DNA of 43,579 bases from an uncultured bacterium (GCA_947311825.1 CAMZLY010000150.1:1-43579), one strand, 5' to 3'; counted from the first letter of the stretch, positions 18,228 through 28,862 are shown. The notes: generated by a model from the sequence alone, not told the origin. Numbers and translations: made by a program.

Positions 18228-19496
18228 TCAGACAAAGGTTTCCTGTTTTTCAAGAGATTCTAATTCTACAACCTTACCGGTACGCATAGATTCATTTGCA
18301 GCAATACCAATTAACACTGCTTGAAGACCATCTTCAAGCGTTGCTTTAGAATCACTACTCTCTCCCCCAAAAAGATCTTTACACATAAGTAAATCAGCAC
18401 CACCATGACTACCTTTAACTTCTGGGATTTTTACAGTTTCAACCGGTTTACCAAATTCTATAACCCTAAGAATCTGATAATGGCCATTGAGGTCTCCCTC
18501 ACTTTTACTTATATTAGGATCACTACTGTAAATCACCTCATACTCCAGTCGAGCAATAGTTCCTTCTATTTCAACCCTCATTGATTCAACGGCAGAATGA
18601 GCACAAAGTGTATAACATGCGTGAACTCCATTTTTATAACGAATACCAACACTAACATGATCAGTAATATCTATATCAGGAGAAAACACACATAAATCGG
18701 GAGTATAATCTCCTTTTTCTAAATTACTTTTATGCAAATAATAGCGTGGTCCGGTCAACTCCGTACGATAGCGACACTCTTCTTTAGTTTTTTGACATTT
18801 ATGACAATTATCAGCTATTTCATTTTTATCAAATGGACAATTATTTTCTCCATATGCTAAGAGATCACCATGAGCTGAAACATTTTTTGCATACGAACCT
18901 ATAAACCAATTAAGCATATCAAAATGATGCGAAGATTTATGAATTAGCAATCCACCGGATGCATTCATTGTACGATTCCAACGCTGAAAATAACTTGCAC
19001 CATGATCTACATCAAGGGTTTCGGTAAAATTTATTGATCGAACCTTACCAATTCTTCCCGAATCTAAAACCTCCTTTATCTTAAGTGATGCAGGGTGATA
19101 CCTCATATTATGTGCTGTTACTGCTTCAATATTAGGATATTTTCTTATTGCATCTCTAACGCGTTGACTCTGTTTGGCATCAACACATAACGGCTTCTCA
19201 ACAACAGAACGCACACCGGCAGCTAAAGTCTTTTCTAAATAATCAACATGTACACAATCGATATTCGCAATAACGGCAACATCAGGACGTACTTCAGCTA
19301 ACATTAAATCAAAATCATTATATGCTTTAAAGTTTTTATCTATATAACTATTCAAATCTTCAACTTTATCAATTGTAAGATCAGAAACCCCTGCAATTTC
19401 ATACTGTTCACCGTAATATTTCTGAATATTATTTATAAATCCATGCATAGCTCGATAACTTGCACCAACAATTACAATTTTTCTTTTATTTTCCAT
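18228..19496 (-). CDS. Gfo/Idh/MocA family oxidoreductase with a Cys-rich insertion
   Basis: KIVIVGASYRAMHG..., DVAVIANIDCVHVDYLEKTLAAGVRSVVEKPLCVD, insertion CPFDKNEIADNCHKCQKTKEECRYR. Confidence 0.88.
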   Translation of the reverse strand: MENKRKIVIVGASYRAMHGFINNIQKYYGEQYEIAGVSDLTIDKVEDLNSYIDKNFKAYNDFDLMLAEVRPDVAVIANIDCVHVDYLEKTLAAGVRSVVEKPLCVDAKQSQRVRDAIRKYPNIEAVTAHNMRYHPASLKIKEVLDSGRIGKVRSINFTETLDVDHGASYFQRWNRTMNASGGLLIHKSSHHFDMLNWFIGSYAKNVSAHGDLLAYGENNCPFDKNEIADNCHKCQKTKEECRYRTELTGPRYYLHKSNLEKGDYTPDLCVFSPDIDITDHVSVGIRYKNGVHACYTLCAHSAVESMRVEIEGTIARLEYEVIYSSDPNISKSEGDLNGHYQILRVIEFGKPVETVKIPEVKGSHGGADLLMCKDLFGGESSDSKATLEDGLQAVLIGIAANESMRTGKVVELESLEKQETFV

Positions 19497-19532
19497 CTTT
19501 CTCTTTCTTTAATTATAATTCCCATGACCTTT

Positions 19533-20693
19533 TTAAAGCGGACCGACACTACGGCGTAAGATTAAGGGTGCATCAAGAACCTTTTTCTCTATTGGTAATG
19601 TTTTATCACGAATTCTATCCAATAACATATCCACGGCAAGAGACCCAAGCTCTGTACATGGTTCATGAAAAGTCGTTAAAAATGGTTCTGTCCCCTCCCA
19701 ACTAACATCATCAAAGCCAATTACAGAAATATCGCGACCGACCTTCATTCCTCTTTCTGTAATATAACTACATACACTATTTGCTAATAAATCTCGTGCA
19801 GCAATAATAGCAGTAGGATAGTCTTCACGGTCTATAAGTTTTTTACAGGAAAGATAAGCATCTATAGCTGTAGTGTCTTCACAGAAAACTACCAACGATT
19901 CATCAACAGGTAAGTTCATCATATGCATTCCATCTCTGTAACCTTGCAATGATTTATCATAAAAATACACATTAGGTGCCGTACCAAGATAAGCAATACG
20001 TTCATGCCCAAACCCAGCAACTGTTTTTACTGCACGAACAGTAACATCTGCATGGTCAATACAAGTTGACGACACATCATGTTTTTCTTCCAAATTAGCC
20101 ACTACAAAAGGTAACTTCCTAGCAACAAGTTCATTAATAAAGGTTGCACCCGGTTGTTCCGGTTTATGAAAATACGAGCCTAGTTCAAGAAAAATAAATG
20201 CCGAGAACTCATCTAATAAACTTGATAAAGAGTCTACATTTACTGTTCTACTGTTTTCCCCAAGCGGACTACTGCTCTGCGATTTATCATGCAAACTAAT
20301 CTCGACAAAATCACATCTTAGTTGTTGCATACGGCACAAAATACCATCCCTAATATGTTGAGCCTCCATATTACCAGCCCTAAGCGGCATACGTATAACG
20401 GCAATAGTTGTACCACTTTCAACAAGCTTATTTTTTGTTACTACGCGTGTTCCGCGCCCACGACTTGATTCTATAAATCCTACTTTTGATAATCTTTTTA
20501 ATGCTAACCGTAGAGCCCAACGCGGTACATCCAGTGTCTCCGCTAATTGGCGTTGCGGAGGTAAAAATGAATTCTCCTCAAAAACATCTTGAATAATACA
20601 TTCGATAATATACTTTTCAGCCCATAAAGATGGGTTTGCCTCTTTCAAAGAAACTTTTTCTTCATATATAGTTTTTTTATCTAAGTCACACAT
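19533..20693 (-). CDS. transcriptional regulator: GntR-type winged HTH plus LacI-type periplasmic-binding effector domain
   Basis: N-terminal FLPPQRQLAETLDVPRWALRLALKRLSKVGFIESSRGRGTRV; C-terminal RIAYLGTAPNVYFYDKSLQGYRDGM..DISVIGFDDVSW. Confidence 0.9.
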   Translation of the reverse strand: MCDLDKKTIYEEKVSLKEANPSLWAEKYIIECIIQDVFEENSFLPPQRQLAETLDVPRWALRLALKRLSKVGFIESSRGRGTRVVTKNKLVESGTTIAVIRMPLRAGNMEAQHIRDGILCRMQQLRCDFVEISLHDKSQSSSPLGENSRTVNVDSLSSLLDEFSAFIFLELGSYFHKPEQPGATFINELVARKLPFVVANLEEKHDVSSTCIDHADVTVRAVKTVAGFGHERIAYLGTAPNVYFYDKSLQGYRDGMHMMNLPVDESLVVFCEDTTAIDAYLSCKKLIDREDYPTAIIAARDLLANSVCSYITERGMKVGRDISVIGFDDVSWEGTEPFLTTFHEPCTELGSLAVDMLLDRIRDKTLPIEKKVLDAPLILRRSVGPL

Positions 20694-20725
20694 CTATATC
20701 GGCTTACCTCAAAAAGCTTTTTTGC

Positions 20726-21862
20726 TTACAATTTATGATAAATATTAATAGAACTATACGTGGTCGTAACAATTAAATCAATTTTATTATCAGAGTTAAT
20801 ATCATCCAACAAGATATTATAAGCACGTTCTTTTATGACTTGTTCAGCATCTTTATAATCATCAACAAATCCACCACCCCGCTTCTGTAGAAAAATTCTA
20901 ACATAATGTGAGTTATTATCAATTGCCACTATATCATCTAGCTTATCGTTATTTATATCTGCAACTTTAATTTGTGAAAAATCACCGAGAATACGAAATG
21001 ATACTTCATTACTATTATACCCCAACGGTGCACTTTGAGTGATAAAGATGATTCCATCTCCAGGTACACACCCAACAATATCAGGACGAAAATCGTGATT
21101 AAAATCACCAATGCATATATTTTGTATATTACCCTTTAGACCCTTTATCTTGATTTTTTTATACTTAAATAACATTTGAGGACTAAGAATATCGCATGCT
21201 GTAAATGGTCCATAATATATAAACATAACATCATTATATGGATATACCAAATCCAATTCACCGTCACCATCCAGATCACCGGCTGCCGGAAACTCAGACT
21301 GATTATACGGCGGACGAGCAATATATGTTTGTGTAACTTTTCCATTCTTTGCAACACGCCACCAAACAGCTCTACCAAGTAAAGACGCTGATAATTTGTC
21401 ACTGATTGAGCTATTTAGATTAACCTCTAATAGCCCTGCTGAATACATATTAGTATCTTTAAAAGTTTTCGGTTTAAATCTATTTCTCGCATAGCATATA
21501 TGTAAACTTTTCTGCAGTTCCGTTATAATGATATCATTCCTATTATCATTATCGATATCTTTCACAACGATACCACGTGGTTCGGATATAGGAATAGAAA
21601 AACTCTCTTTTGATAAAAAACGTCCCTTTTTTTGACAAAACAGAAGCACAGATCCATCTACATCACCATGTTTATAATTACATACAATAATATCTTTAAT
21701 TTTGTCATTATTCACATCACCGGTATATGCTGCATATGGACGTACATCCTTTCCTAAAGTTATAGAATTGTTTGGAGTAGCATTATACATTCCCTCCCCT
21801 GTTACTATGGTTCGACATATAACAACCAACAAACCAAACATAATATAAAGTTTATTCTTCAT
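20726..21862 (-). CDS. secreted FG-GAP/VCBS repeat protein
   Basis: Signal-peptide-like N-terminus and repeats such as AAYTGDVNNDKIKDIIV, VKDIDNDNRNDIII, AAGDLDGDGELDLV, IGDFNHDFRPDIV. Confidence 0.85.
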   Translation of the reverse strand: MKNKLYIMFGLLVVICRTIVTGEGMYNATPNNSITLGKDVRPYAAYTGDVNNDKIKDIIVCNYKHGDVDGSVLLFCQKKGRFLSKESFSIPISEPRGIVVKDIDNDNRNDIIITELQKSLHICYARNRFKPKTFKDTNMYSAGLLEVNLNSSISDKLSASLLGRAVWWRVAKNGKVTQTYIARPPYNQSEFPAAGDLDGDGELDLVYPYNDVMFIYYGPFTACDILSPQMLFKYKKIKIKGLKGNIQNICIGDFNHDFRPDIVGCVPGDGIIFITQSAPLGYNSNEVSFRILGDFSQIKVADINNDKLDDIVAIDNNSHYVRIFLQKRGGGFVDDYKDAEQVIKERAYNILLDDINSDNKIDLIVTTTYSSINIYHKL

Positions 21863-21876
21863 GGATCTGTTCCTTT

Positions 21877-24171
21877 TTACTTGGTTGTTTTAGAAGTATC
21901 ACGTAAAACGGCATAATTTAACATAAAAAATGGAGGTCCACTTGTTGTATCTGATTTCGAAATGTTTGATATTGTCAAAACATTATTCCGCTTGAAAAAA
22001 TGACCGGGAATAGTAAACTTCTTAATGCTCCAATTCTTCCTTGAAAAAGGATTATCGCCAGAAAAGACTGTAGACCCGTTTAAGCATATTTTGATAGGAC
22101 ATTTTGCCTTTGCATCATCATCAAGACCTGAAATGATTAATTCATAATCTCCTGAAGGAGGAAATGGTGATATCTCAAATCTAGCTTCAAGACTAGATCT
22201 TATGCTTTGTTTACCATATATCCAAGTTGATAATCTTCGTTGAATATTTATCTTTTTGTCCTGATTTTTATAATTATAAAAATCAGGGCCCATTCCGCCG
22301 ACAAAACTTAATGCTGACAATAATATATCATTATCAGAGCTATAATTAACCTCTAATTTTGCTTGCTTTTTGGACTCCTGCTCTCCTTTTGAATACTTAT
22401 TGTAATTTGGATTTCTTAACGCCCGCTTTAATTCATTTTCCGCAAAATCTTTTGCAACATAAGTATTTAACCCCATCCAATAATCGTTGTTTGGATTCTT
22501 TTCCTCTAATATTTTTAACTCTTTATTTAATTCAACATCCGCTGCCGTTATCTCTTTTGCGTGCAAAACTGCATTAGGATTTATCGGGTTTGAGTAATAT
22601 TTATCAAATTCTGATAAAATTTTATTTATCGTCTTAACTGTCGGATATAGTTCAGGTCCTAATAATTTCTTTACAGCATCAATTATTACTTCATCAGGAT
22701 TAAATGATTTTTTGTTCCACGACCAATCAGCAATAGAAACCAAAACCCCACTATTATTATAATTTCCACCATTTAGAAAATATCCCTGAACATCATCCAA
22801 ATACGTGTCATAATACCAGTTAGTTAAATTGTAAACTGGATCACAGCCATAATGGTACTGATATATGTGCGGAAATCCTAAACCGTTCTGAAATATAAAT
22901 GGCTTCCGTTTTGTTAAATCTGAAAACCAGTTGACCGACTTTTTGGTAACCTTGCATCCCAATACTCTTGGACCTGTCCAATAAAAACTTATAGCATCAG
23001 GAAGTTCACCTATGGTTTCTAAATATTCTTCCCTGTTTTCAGGGTATGGACAACCTGAATCCGGTCCCCAATAAAATGGTGGGCAAAACAAAACCTTAAT
23101 CTTTGGATTGATTTTTTTTACCTTATTATACACTCTAAGCACAAAGTCATAATCAGCTTTTGCTGCTGAGCCAAACTTTTTTATATCATCGGGATGCACA
23201 GGAAAACGAACATCATCAAGGTGTATAGAGATATCACCACCAACCTCTGCTACCGGTTTAAAAATCAAATTATAGAAAAAATCGAAATCTTTATCATTAG
23301 AAAAATTAGCCTGAAATTTTCCATCACTTTTCTCTACTGCCTGTGCGGATTCGGGATTAGTCCCAATATACCACCTGATTTTTAACGAAGATAAAAGTTT
23401 TTTTGCAGCATCAATACTTTTCTGAAATTCCTCTTTATTAAAAGCACCAATCCCTTCTCTTGAACCAGGATCCAATGGATATACTGTGCCACCAGGTACA
23501 TGTCCAACAAAATCAACTTCATTGAATTTAAATGCAACCATAAAATGAGCATACCACTCTATTCCTATTCGCTTAGCATATCCCAACATACCGCGAACCT
23601 CCTTATCCGGCCAGTCTTCGGTGTCAAAAGATCGAACCACACTATTCCCATCTTTAATAAATATCATCTGATTAACAGAGCTTATTGCCCAAAGCAACCC
23701 TTGATAATCATTTCCTCTTAAAGCAATTCTTTTACCTTTCGATTTTACGACATATCCCTGTTTATGTTTTGGTGGTTCTAATGTCGTCGCATTAATTATA
23801 AAAACAGATGTGTGATTGCTAGTTGCTTCTTTTAACGGGTCATGTCCAATAAGCCTTTTTATCCACGATACTATTCCTTTTGATTTATCGGATCCGATAA
23901 TAAAGTTGTACTTTCCTCCATAACGAGTAATTCTGTCAGTCAAGTAAATAAGTCTGGGATCATCACTTGAAATATTATTTAAAACTATAGCTACATTTGA
24001 TAATGACAAATAGGTATCTTTATATTCAACTTGCTGTGGTGTAGGTATAATTTTCCCTGTATAATACGGCATCATATACTTATCATCAGATCCTCCCGCC
24101 ACATCTATTGCCGAACCGTACAACCTCATAGAGGTTAATATGAAAACGAAAAAACACAATATCTTATACAT
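21877..24171 (-). CDS. secreted GH84-like (beta-N-acetylglucosaminidase/hyaluronidase-like) glycoside hydrolase
   Basis: GH20b-like N-terminal domain (IIPTPQQVEYKD), SIHLDDVRFP, LPDAISFYWTGPRVLGCKV, C-terminal Gal-binding-like domain. Family assigned by motif recall only. Confidence 0.65.
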   Translation of the reverse strand: MYKILCFFVFILTSMRLYGSAIDVAGGSDDKYMMPYYTGKIIPTPQQVEYKDTYLSLSNVAIVLNNISSDDPRLIYLTDRITRYGGKYNFIIGSDKSKGIVSWIKRLIGHDPLKEATSNHTSVFIINATTLEPPKHKQGYVVKSKGKRIALRGNDYQGLLWAISSVNQMIFIKDGNSVVRSFDTEDWPDKEVRGMLGYAKRIGIEWYAHFMVAFKFNEVDFVGHVPGGTVYPLDPGSREGIGAFNKEEFQKSIDAAKKLLSSLKIRWYIGTNPESAQAVEKSDGKFQANFSNDKDFDFFYNLIFKPVAEVGGDISIHLDDVRFPVHPDDIKKFGSAAKADYDFVLRVYNKVKKINPKIKVLFCPPFYWGPDSGCPYPENREEYLETIGELPDAISFYWTGPRVLGCKVTKKSVNWFSDLTKRKPFIFQNGLGFPHIYQYHYGCDPVYNLTNWYYDTYLDDVQGYFLNGGNYNNSGVLVSIADWSWNKKSFNPDEVIIDAVKKLLGPELYPTVKTINKILSEFDKYYSNPINPNAVLHAKEITAADVELNKELKILEEKNPNNDYWMGLNTYVAKDFAENELKRALRNPNYNKYSKGEQESKKQAKLEVNYSSDNDILLSALSFVGGMGPDFYNYKNQDKKINIQRRLSTWIYGKQSIRSSLEARFEISPFPPSGDYELIISGLDDDAKAKCPIKICLNGSTVFSGDNPFSRKNWSIKKFTIPGHFFKRNNVLTISNISKSDTTSGPPFFMLNYAVLRDTSKTTK

Positions 24172-24220
24172 TTGCTGCCTTCCTGATTAATATTATAAAT
24201 ATAGCTACTATATATAGAAA

Positions 24221-24255
24221 TGCGTATTCTACTATTTTTCATAACAGAATACGCA
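24221..24255. promoter_or_regulatory. perfect 10-bp inverted repeat TGCGTATTCT-N15-AGAATACGCA upstream of the GH84-like gene
   Basis: 24221-24230 is the exact reverse complement of 24246-24255; located 50-84 bp upstream of the minus-strand gene at 24171. Confidence 0.6.
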
Positions 24256-24279
24256 AATCTTATAATACACTTATCAATA

Positions 24280-24373
24280 GAGGTGCTTGCAACTAAACTG
24301 CTTAGCTTTACACATTATTGAAGATTATTCCTGAAATTGGAAGTGCCCGTGATAAGCTATCTACAAGCACTTC
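24280..24373. repeat. short element bounded by GAGGTGCTTG / CAAGCACTTC, possible derivative of the MITE-like family
   Basis: Terminal words match the 31227-31425 element ends; the internal sequence differs. Confidence 0.5.
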
Positions 24374-24384
24374 ATTAATTTCAT

Positions 24385-25884
24385 TTATAAAACAATTACT
24401 AGCGTTCCCCTAGGTGGTACATAAACATGCTCATAACACCCAATATCATATGCTGTACTCCCGTCATGATTACCATCTTTTGGACGCAGGACACCATCAA
24501 GATCAGAAGCTGTAGCTCCGGTAGCTGTTCCTGCATCTATTGCTGGCGAATCATTTTCAACAGAAAAATGATAATTACCATTAGCCGCATCACGGAAAAT
24601 CGGATCTCCGGTTATGTTTCCACCACCATCGAATGCTTGTCCTGTAGGATCAGGTGATGTCAGACAGCTTACCATATATCCCATATTTGTATAATTATGT
24701 TCTATACCATCTGCACTGTTTGTATTTCCGTATACTATACAATTAATGGATGTCACTGCATTTACAGTATATCCGTCTAAACCGGCAGTTGCCCCAGAAA
24801 ATCCTGATTCATTATTTACTATGGTACAATTAACTAGTGTCACATAACCAAGTATTGTGCTGCCAGGAAGCCCACCGGCATAATTCTTGGTTATCAGGCA
24901 GTTATAAAGATAACATCTATTTGCTACCGAATCCAGCTCTTGAATAACTGAACCGTTACTGGCTGCAGAATTTCCTTTGATTATGCAATTACTTGCAATA
25001 CAGGATGCAGCCATAACACCAGCATATCCGGCTGGAGTGCTGTTGTTTATAAATTGACAATCATAAGCTTTACATTCATTATACATCGCTCCGCCATAAT
25101 CGTCAGCCATATTATTGCTAACTATGCAACTATGAAGCACGGAACTATAACAAGCTCCACCTTTCTTTGTAGCGTGATTAGCATAAATAGTCGAGTCCCA
25201 AACTTCCCCCCCGAGTCCGGCACCGCCTTCCCAACCAGTATTGCTGTATACATTACAATCGTATAAATAACTATATCCCCACGCTCCCCCACCAGAATTA
25301 GCTATATTAGAATATATCCAACAATTACTTGCTTGCCCGCTATGCATTCCTCCACCAACTTCATCATGTGGCCAGCTAGGCGATCCGCCGTTCCAAGTAT
25401 ATCCATTTCTCAGCGTAAAGCCAATCAGCCATCCCTGTATGCTTTGAACTTGTCCATTACCACAAAAACAACGAGTTGCATTAGGACCATTTCCACCTGT
25501 ACCAGGATCAGCAGCTCCCTCAATAATAGTTTCATCAAGCCCTTTATGTACAGCCTCTATCACAAGATTATACAGATGAGTTCCGATGGATACACGATTA
25601 CTCAAAGAGCTACTGCCATCATTAACAGCCCCACCCTTGTTGTAAACACCAGCTTCAACCCATATTTTATCATTATCACCCGCCTTATCAACGGCGGACT
25701 GAATATCACGAACTGCGGTCGCCCAATTTGTGGCTGCACCGGAATTGTCTATTTTAGATGCATTCACATACCATGTGGCAGCGAAACAATTACTAACAAA
25801 ACCAACCAACAACAAACTTACCGTAACAATCTTTCTCATCACTACTTCTCCTCTTTTTACCATCACAACATAACATTTACGCAA
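24385..25884 (-). CDS. secreted right-handed parallel beta-helix repeat protein
   Basis: Signal peptide (MRKIVTVSLLLVGFVSNCFA), AVRDIQSAVDKAGDNDKIWVEAGVY, many NCxIxxN turns, C-terminal LDGVLRPKDGNHDGSTAYDIGCYE. Confidence 0.85.
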   Translation of the reverse strand: MRKCYVVMVKRGEVVMRKIVTVSLLLVGFVSNCFAATWYVNASKIDNSGAATNWATAVRDIQSAVDKAGDNDKIWVEAGVYNKGGAVNDGSSSLSNRVSIGTHLYNLVIEAVHKGLDETIIEGAADPGTGGNGPNATRCFCGNGQVQSIQGWLIGFTLRNGYTWNGGSPSWPHDEVGGGMHSGQASNCWIYSNIANSGGGAWGYSYLYDCNVYSNTGWEGGAGLGGEVWDSTIYANHATKKGGACYSSVLHSCIVSNNMADDYGGAMYNECKAYDCQFINNSTPAGYAGVMAASCIASNCIIKGNSAASNGSVIQELDSVANRCYLYNCLITKNYAGGLPGSTILGYVTLVNCTIVNNESGFSGATAGLDGYTVNAVTSINCIVYGNTNSADGIEHNYTNMGYMVSCLTSPDPTGQAFDGGGNITGDPIFRDAANGNYHFSVENDSPAIDAGTATGATASDLDGVLRPKDGNHDGSTAYDIGCYEHVYVPPRGTLVIVL

Positions 25885-26228
25885 CTAAAAAGCCGACGTA
25901 ACCTAACAACACCTTCATCCCCTCCAAGTAAACGTATTCACATATAAAGATAATTTCTCTTTAAAACACGATCTATAGACCCTTTATTGTTCCTTATAAT
26001 ACCATTTAGATAATTATACGCAAGAGAAATAGCCTAAATTTTATTTTTTTTATGCTTTTAACCCACATAGACATTGCACTATATAATATCACAATTTTTA
26101 TCCCCCATTGGGTGGAATACTCCCAATATAAATATGGTTCTTTAAAATTGTCTTTTGACATCAATCAAACAATATGCAATTATTTTCTCTTTTATGGTAA
26201 TTCATGAAGTACAAAACAAGGATTTATA

Positions 26229-28862
26229 ATGCAAAAATCATCAACAGTTAATGTCAAAATAATATGGAAACATGCACCGTCCTCAGGAACAATTAAAGTT
26301 AAAAGCGGCTCATTACAAAACCTTGCCATCTGTTGCGGTGAAGGAAAGTGCGAGAACTCTACTTTTTACTTTGACAACAAACAAAATGGCGGGGTGGCAG
26401 TAAACATCTCCGATATAACACTAAACCACACCACATCCCCCACCCTCATTACAGTGCATTGTGATGATTCATCTTTTTCCTTTATTCTGCGTGATGCTCT
26501 ATTTCCTGAAAATCCAATTTACATTTCCGAGTATAACGTTTTAGCTGTTTGCGGTGATGATAAACGTAATTATAATGAAATTATTACGGATATAAATTCA
26601 ATCAAACGAAAATCCGATTTTGAAAGATTTGAATGCGAGGAAGAAGAAAGCTGGGAAACGGCAGTCTCAAGAAACAGAAAGCAGTATTCTCCTATTTGGC
26701 TATCAACAGCTAGGGATATAAGGATTTTCAGAGTTGGATATATTGAAGAAATGGGGTTTTGGGGTGAGATTATTCCTGTTTACCACTCTTTAGTGAATTT
26801 TTTTGATCCTGACACAAGAAGAAATATTGAAAAAATTCTTTTTGCTGTCGGACAAGGAAGTGCCTGCAGTATTAATATTTCCCGTCGCCTCGAAAATGGA
26901 ACATTACCCATCTTGAACTCTATTCAAAAAGAAGATTCAATAACATATAACCTAACAACATTTGCTACACTGGAAAGTACCCCATTAAATACCGGACAAG
27001 TTAAAGGGACTGATTTTTTGACCGGCTATGCACACTTTAGCGGTAACATGCTTAAAGAAGAAAATCAAAAAGAATTGATAGATTCTTTTCAAAAAGAACT
27101 TAAGGCTAATGAGGAAGAAATAATATGTCGCTTCCGGATTACTGCCGTCAATAAAAGTGAAAGCCCATCTTACGCATGGTTTAAAACTCCGTACTATGAA
27201 GAAGCAACTTATACTTTTGATGCTAAAAAAGGTTATTCATACAATAAAGATGGAGATGTATTCTCAATTGCCACAATTGACGGCAAACCGGTTTATAATG
27301 AAGAAATGGCTATACTGATTCAACCGAGAGATTCGGTCGTTTTTGAATTTATGGTCCCGCATTCACCTATTTCCCAAAAGCGTGCCGACAAGCTTAAACA
27401 ACAGAATTTTGAGAAACACCGTGATGGTGCAATAAAATATTGGCAAGATAAACTAGACTCAAAAGCCTCCATCTCTATTCCTGAACCGACAATTAACGAA
27501 CTTGTGCAAGCGGGCTTACTACATTGCGATATCGCCTCTATAGGAAGAGAACCAGACGGTCCCATCGCTGCTACAATTGGATGGTATGCACCTATCGGCA
27601 CCGAAAGTGCTCCTATAATTCAGTTCTTTGACTCTATGGGCTGGCATGATATTGCAGAAAGATCTATTGAGTTCTTTCTGAAAAGACAGCGTGATGATGG
27701 CTTTATTCAAAACTACCTTGGATACGAATCCGAAACAGGCCCCTTACTATGGACTATGGGTGAGCATTTTCGTTATACCAGAGATACCAAATGGTTAAAA
27801 CGAGTAAAACCGCATATTGACAAAGCATGTGAATACCTACTGGCCTGGCGCAACAAAAACAAAACTGAAGAATTACGAGGAACAAGGTGTTATGGCCTGG
27901 TTGATGGTAAGGTTGCCGATCCTGATGATTTCTACCATCAATTTTTCCTTAATGCAGGAACCTATGCCGGACTAAAACGTTGCGTTGAAATGTATGAAGA
28001 AATTGATGCCGAACAAGCTGATAAGCTCCGTAAAGAAGTTGCTGAATACCGCAATGATTTACGTAAATCATTTTATGCAACTATGGCAGAATCTCCAGTT
28101 ATACCAACAGGAAATGGAACTTGGGCACCTCTAATGCAATCTTGGGCCGATGACGTTGGTGCAACGGCACTATACACCAAAGAAGGAAAATGGTTCACTC
28201 ATGGCTCATTCCTAACCAGAGAAACATTGACAACTCCTCTTTACCTTGTTTTTCACGAAGTACTTGATGCCAATGAAATAGGAACAACTTTAATGCTTAA
28301 GGCAAATCAAAGTCCGGCAACAGTTGAAAACGCAGGCTTAAGCCAGCCCTATTATTGCCGCCATGACTTTGCCCATGTAAAACGAGGAGAAATAAAAGCA
28401 TTTCTAAAAATGTATTACAATCAATTAACAGGACTAATTGATCAAGAAACATATAGTTTTTGGGAACATTATCATCATGCAAGTCAACATAAAACACACG
28501 AAGAAGCATGGTTTCTTATGCAAACGCGTTGGATGTTATATATTGAAGACGAAAATGATTTAAAACTTTTTTCTGCTATACCAAGAAAATGGTTAAATCC
28601 AGGAGAAGAAATAAAACTAAATAATGTTGTCTCATACTTCGGAAAACTCAATGTTAAAGCAACCTGCTCAAATGATGGTAAATCCATATCCTGTGAAGTA
28701 AACATAGACAGTAATAGAATTCCTGAAAACCTACTTATCAGGCTTCCTCACTTTGACTTCCTAAAACCAGAAAACATCTCCGGCGGTACTTACGATACAG
28801 AAAATGAAACTATTACAGTAAGCAACTTTACAGGACAATGCAAAGTAACATTAATCTTCTAA
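26229..28862 (+). CDS. six-hairpin glycosidase-like protein (cytoplasmic, no signal peptide seen)
   Basis: 877 aa; (alpha/alpha)6-like region IAERSIEFFLKRQRDDGFIQNYLGYESETGPLLWTMGEHFRYTRDTKWLKRVKPHIDKACEYLLAWR. Confidence 0.65.
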   Translation: MQKSSTVNVKIIWKHAPSSGTIKVKSGSLQNLAICCGEGKCENSTFYFDNKQNGGVAVNISDITLNHTTSPTLITVHCDDSSFSFILRDALFPENPIYISEYNVLAVCGDDKRNYNEIITDINSIKRKSDFERFECEEEESWETAVSRNRKQYSPIWLSTARDIRIFRVGYIEEMGFWGEIIPVYHSLVNFFDPDTRRNIEKILFAVGQGSACSINISRRLENGTLPILNSIQKEDSITYNLTTFATLESTPLNTGQVKGTDFLTGYAHFSGNMLKEENQKELIDSFQKELKANEEEIICRFRITAVNKSESPSYAWFKTPYYEEATYTFDAKKGYSYNKDGDVFSIATIDGKPVYNEEMAILIQPRDSVVFEFMVPHSPISQKRADKLKQQNFEKHRDGAIKYWQDKLDSKASISIPEPTINELVQAGLLHCDIASIGREPDGPIAATIGWYAPIGTESAPIIQFFDSMGWHDIAERSIEFFLKRQRDDGFIQNYLGYESETGPLLWTMGEHFRYTRDTKWLKRVKPHIDKACEYLLAWRNKNKTEELRGTRCYGLVDGKVADPDDFYHQFFLNAGTYAGLKRCVEMYEEIDAEQADKLRKEVAEYRNDLRKSFYATMAESPVIPTGNGTWAPLMQSWADDVGATALYTKEGKWFTHGSFLTRETLTTPLYLVFHEVLDANEIGTTLMLKANQSPATVENAGLSQPYYCRHDFAHVKRGEIKAFLKMYYNQLTGLIDQETYSFWEHYHHASQHKTHEEAWFLMQTRWMLYIEDENDLKLFSAIPRKWLNPGEEIKLNNVVSYFGKLNVKATCSNDGKSISCEVNIDSNRIPENLLIRLPHFDFLKPENISGGTYDTENETITVSNFTGQCKVTLIF

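Noticed and set aside
24427-24657. Small plus-strand ORF antisense to the beta-helix gene
   Set aside because: Cys/Ile-rich antisense artefact.
25333-25947. 204-aa plus-strand ORF antisense to the beta-helix gene
   Set aside because: Long only because of the composition of the opposite-strand gene; Ser/Thr/Ile-rich product with no domain.
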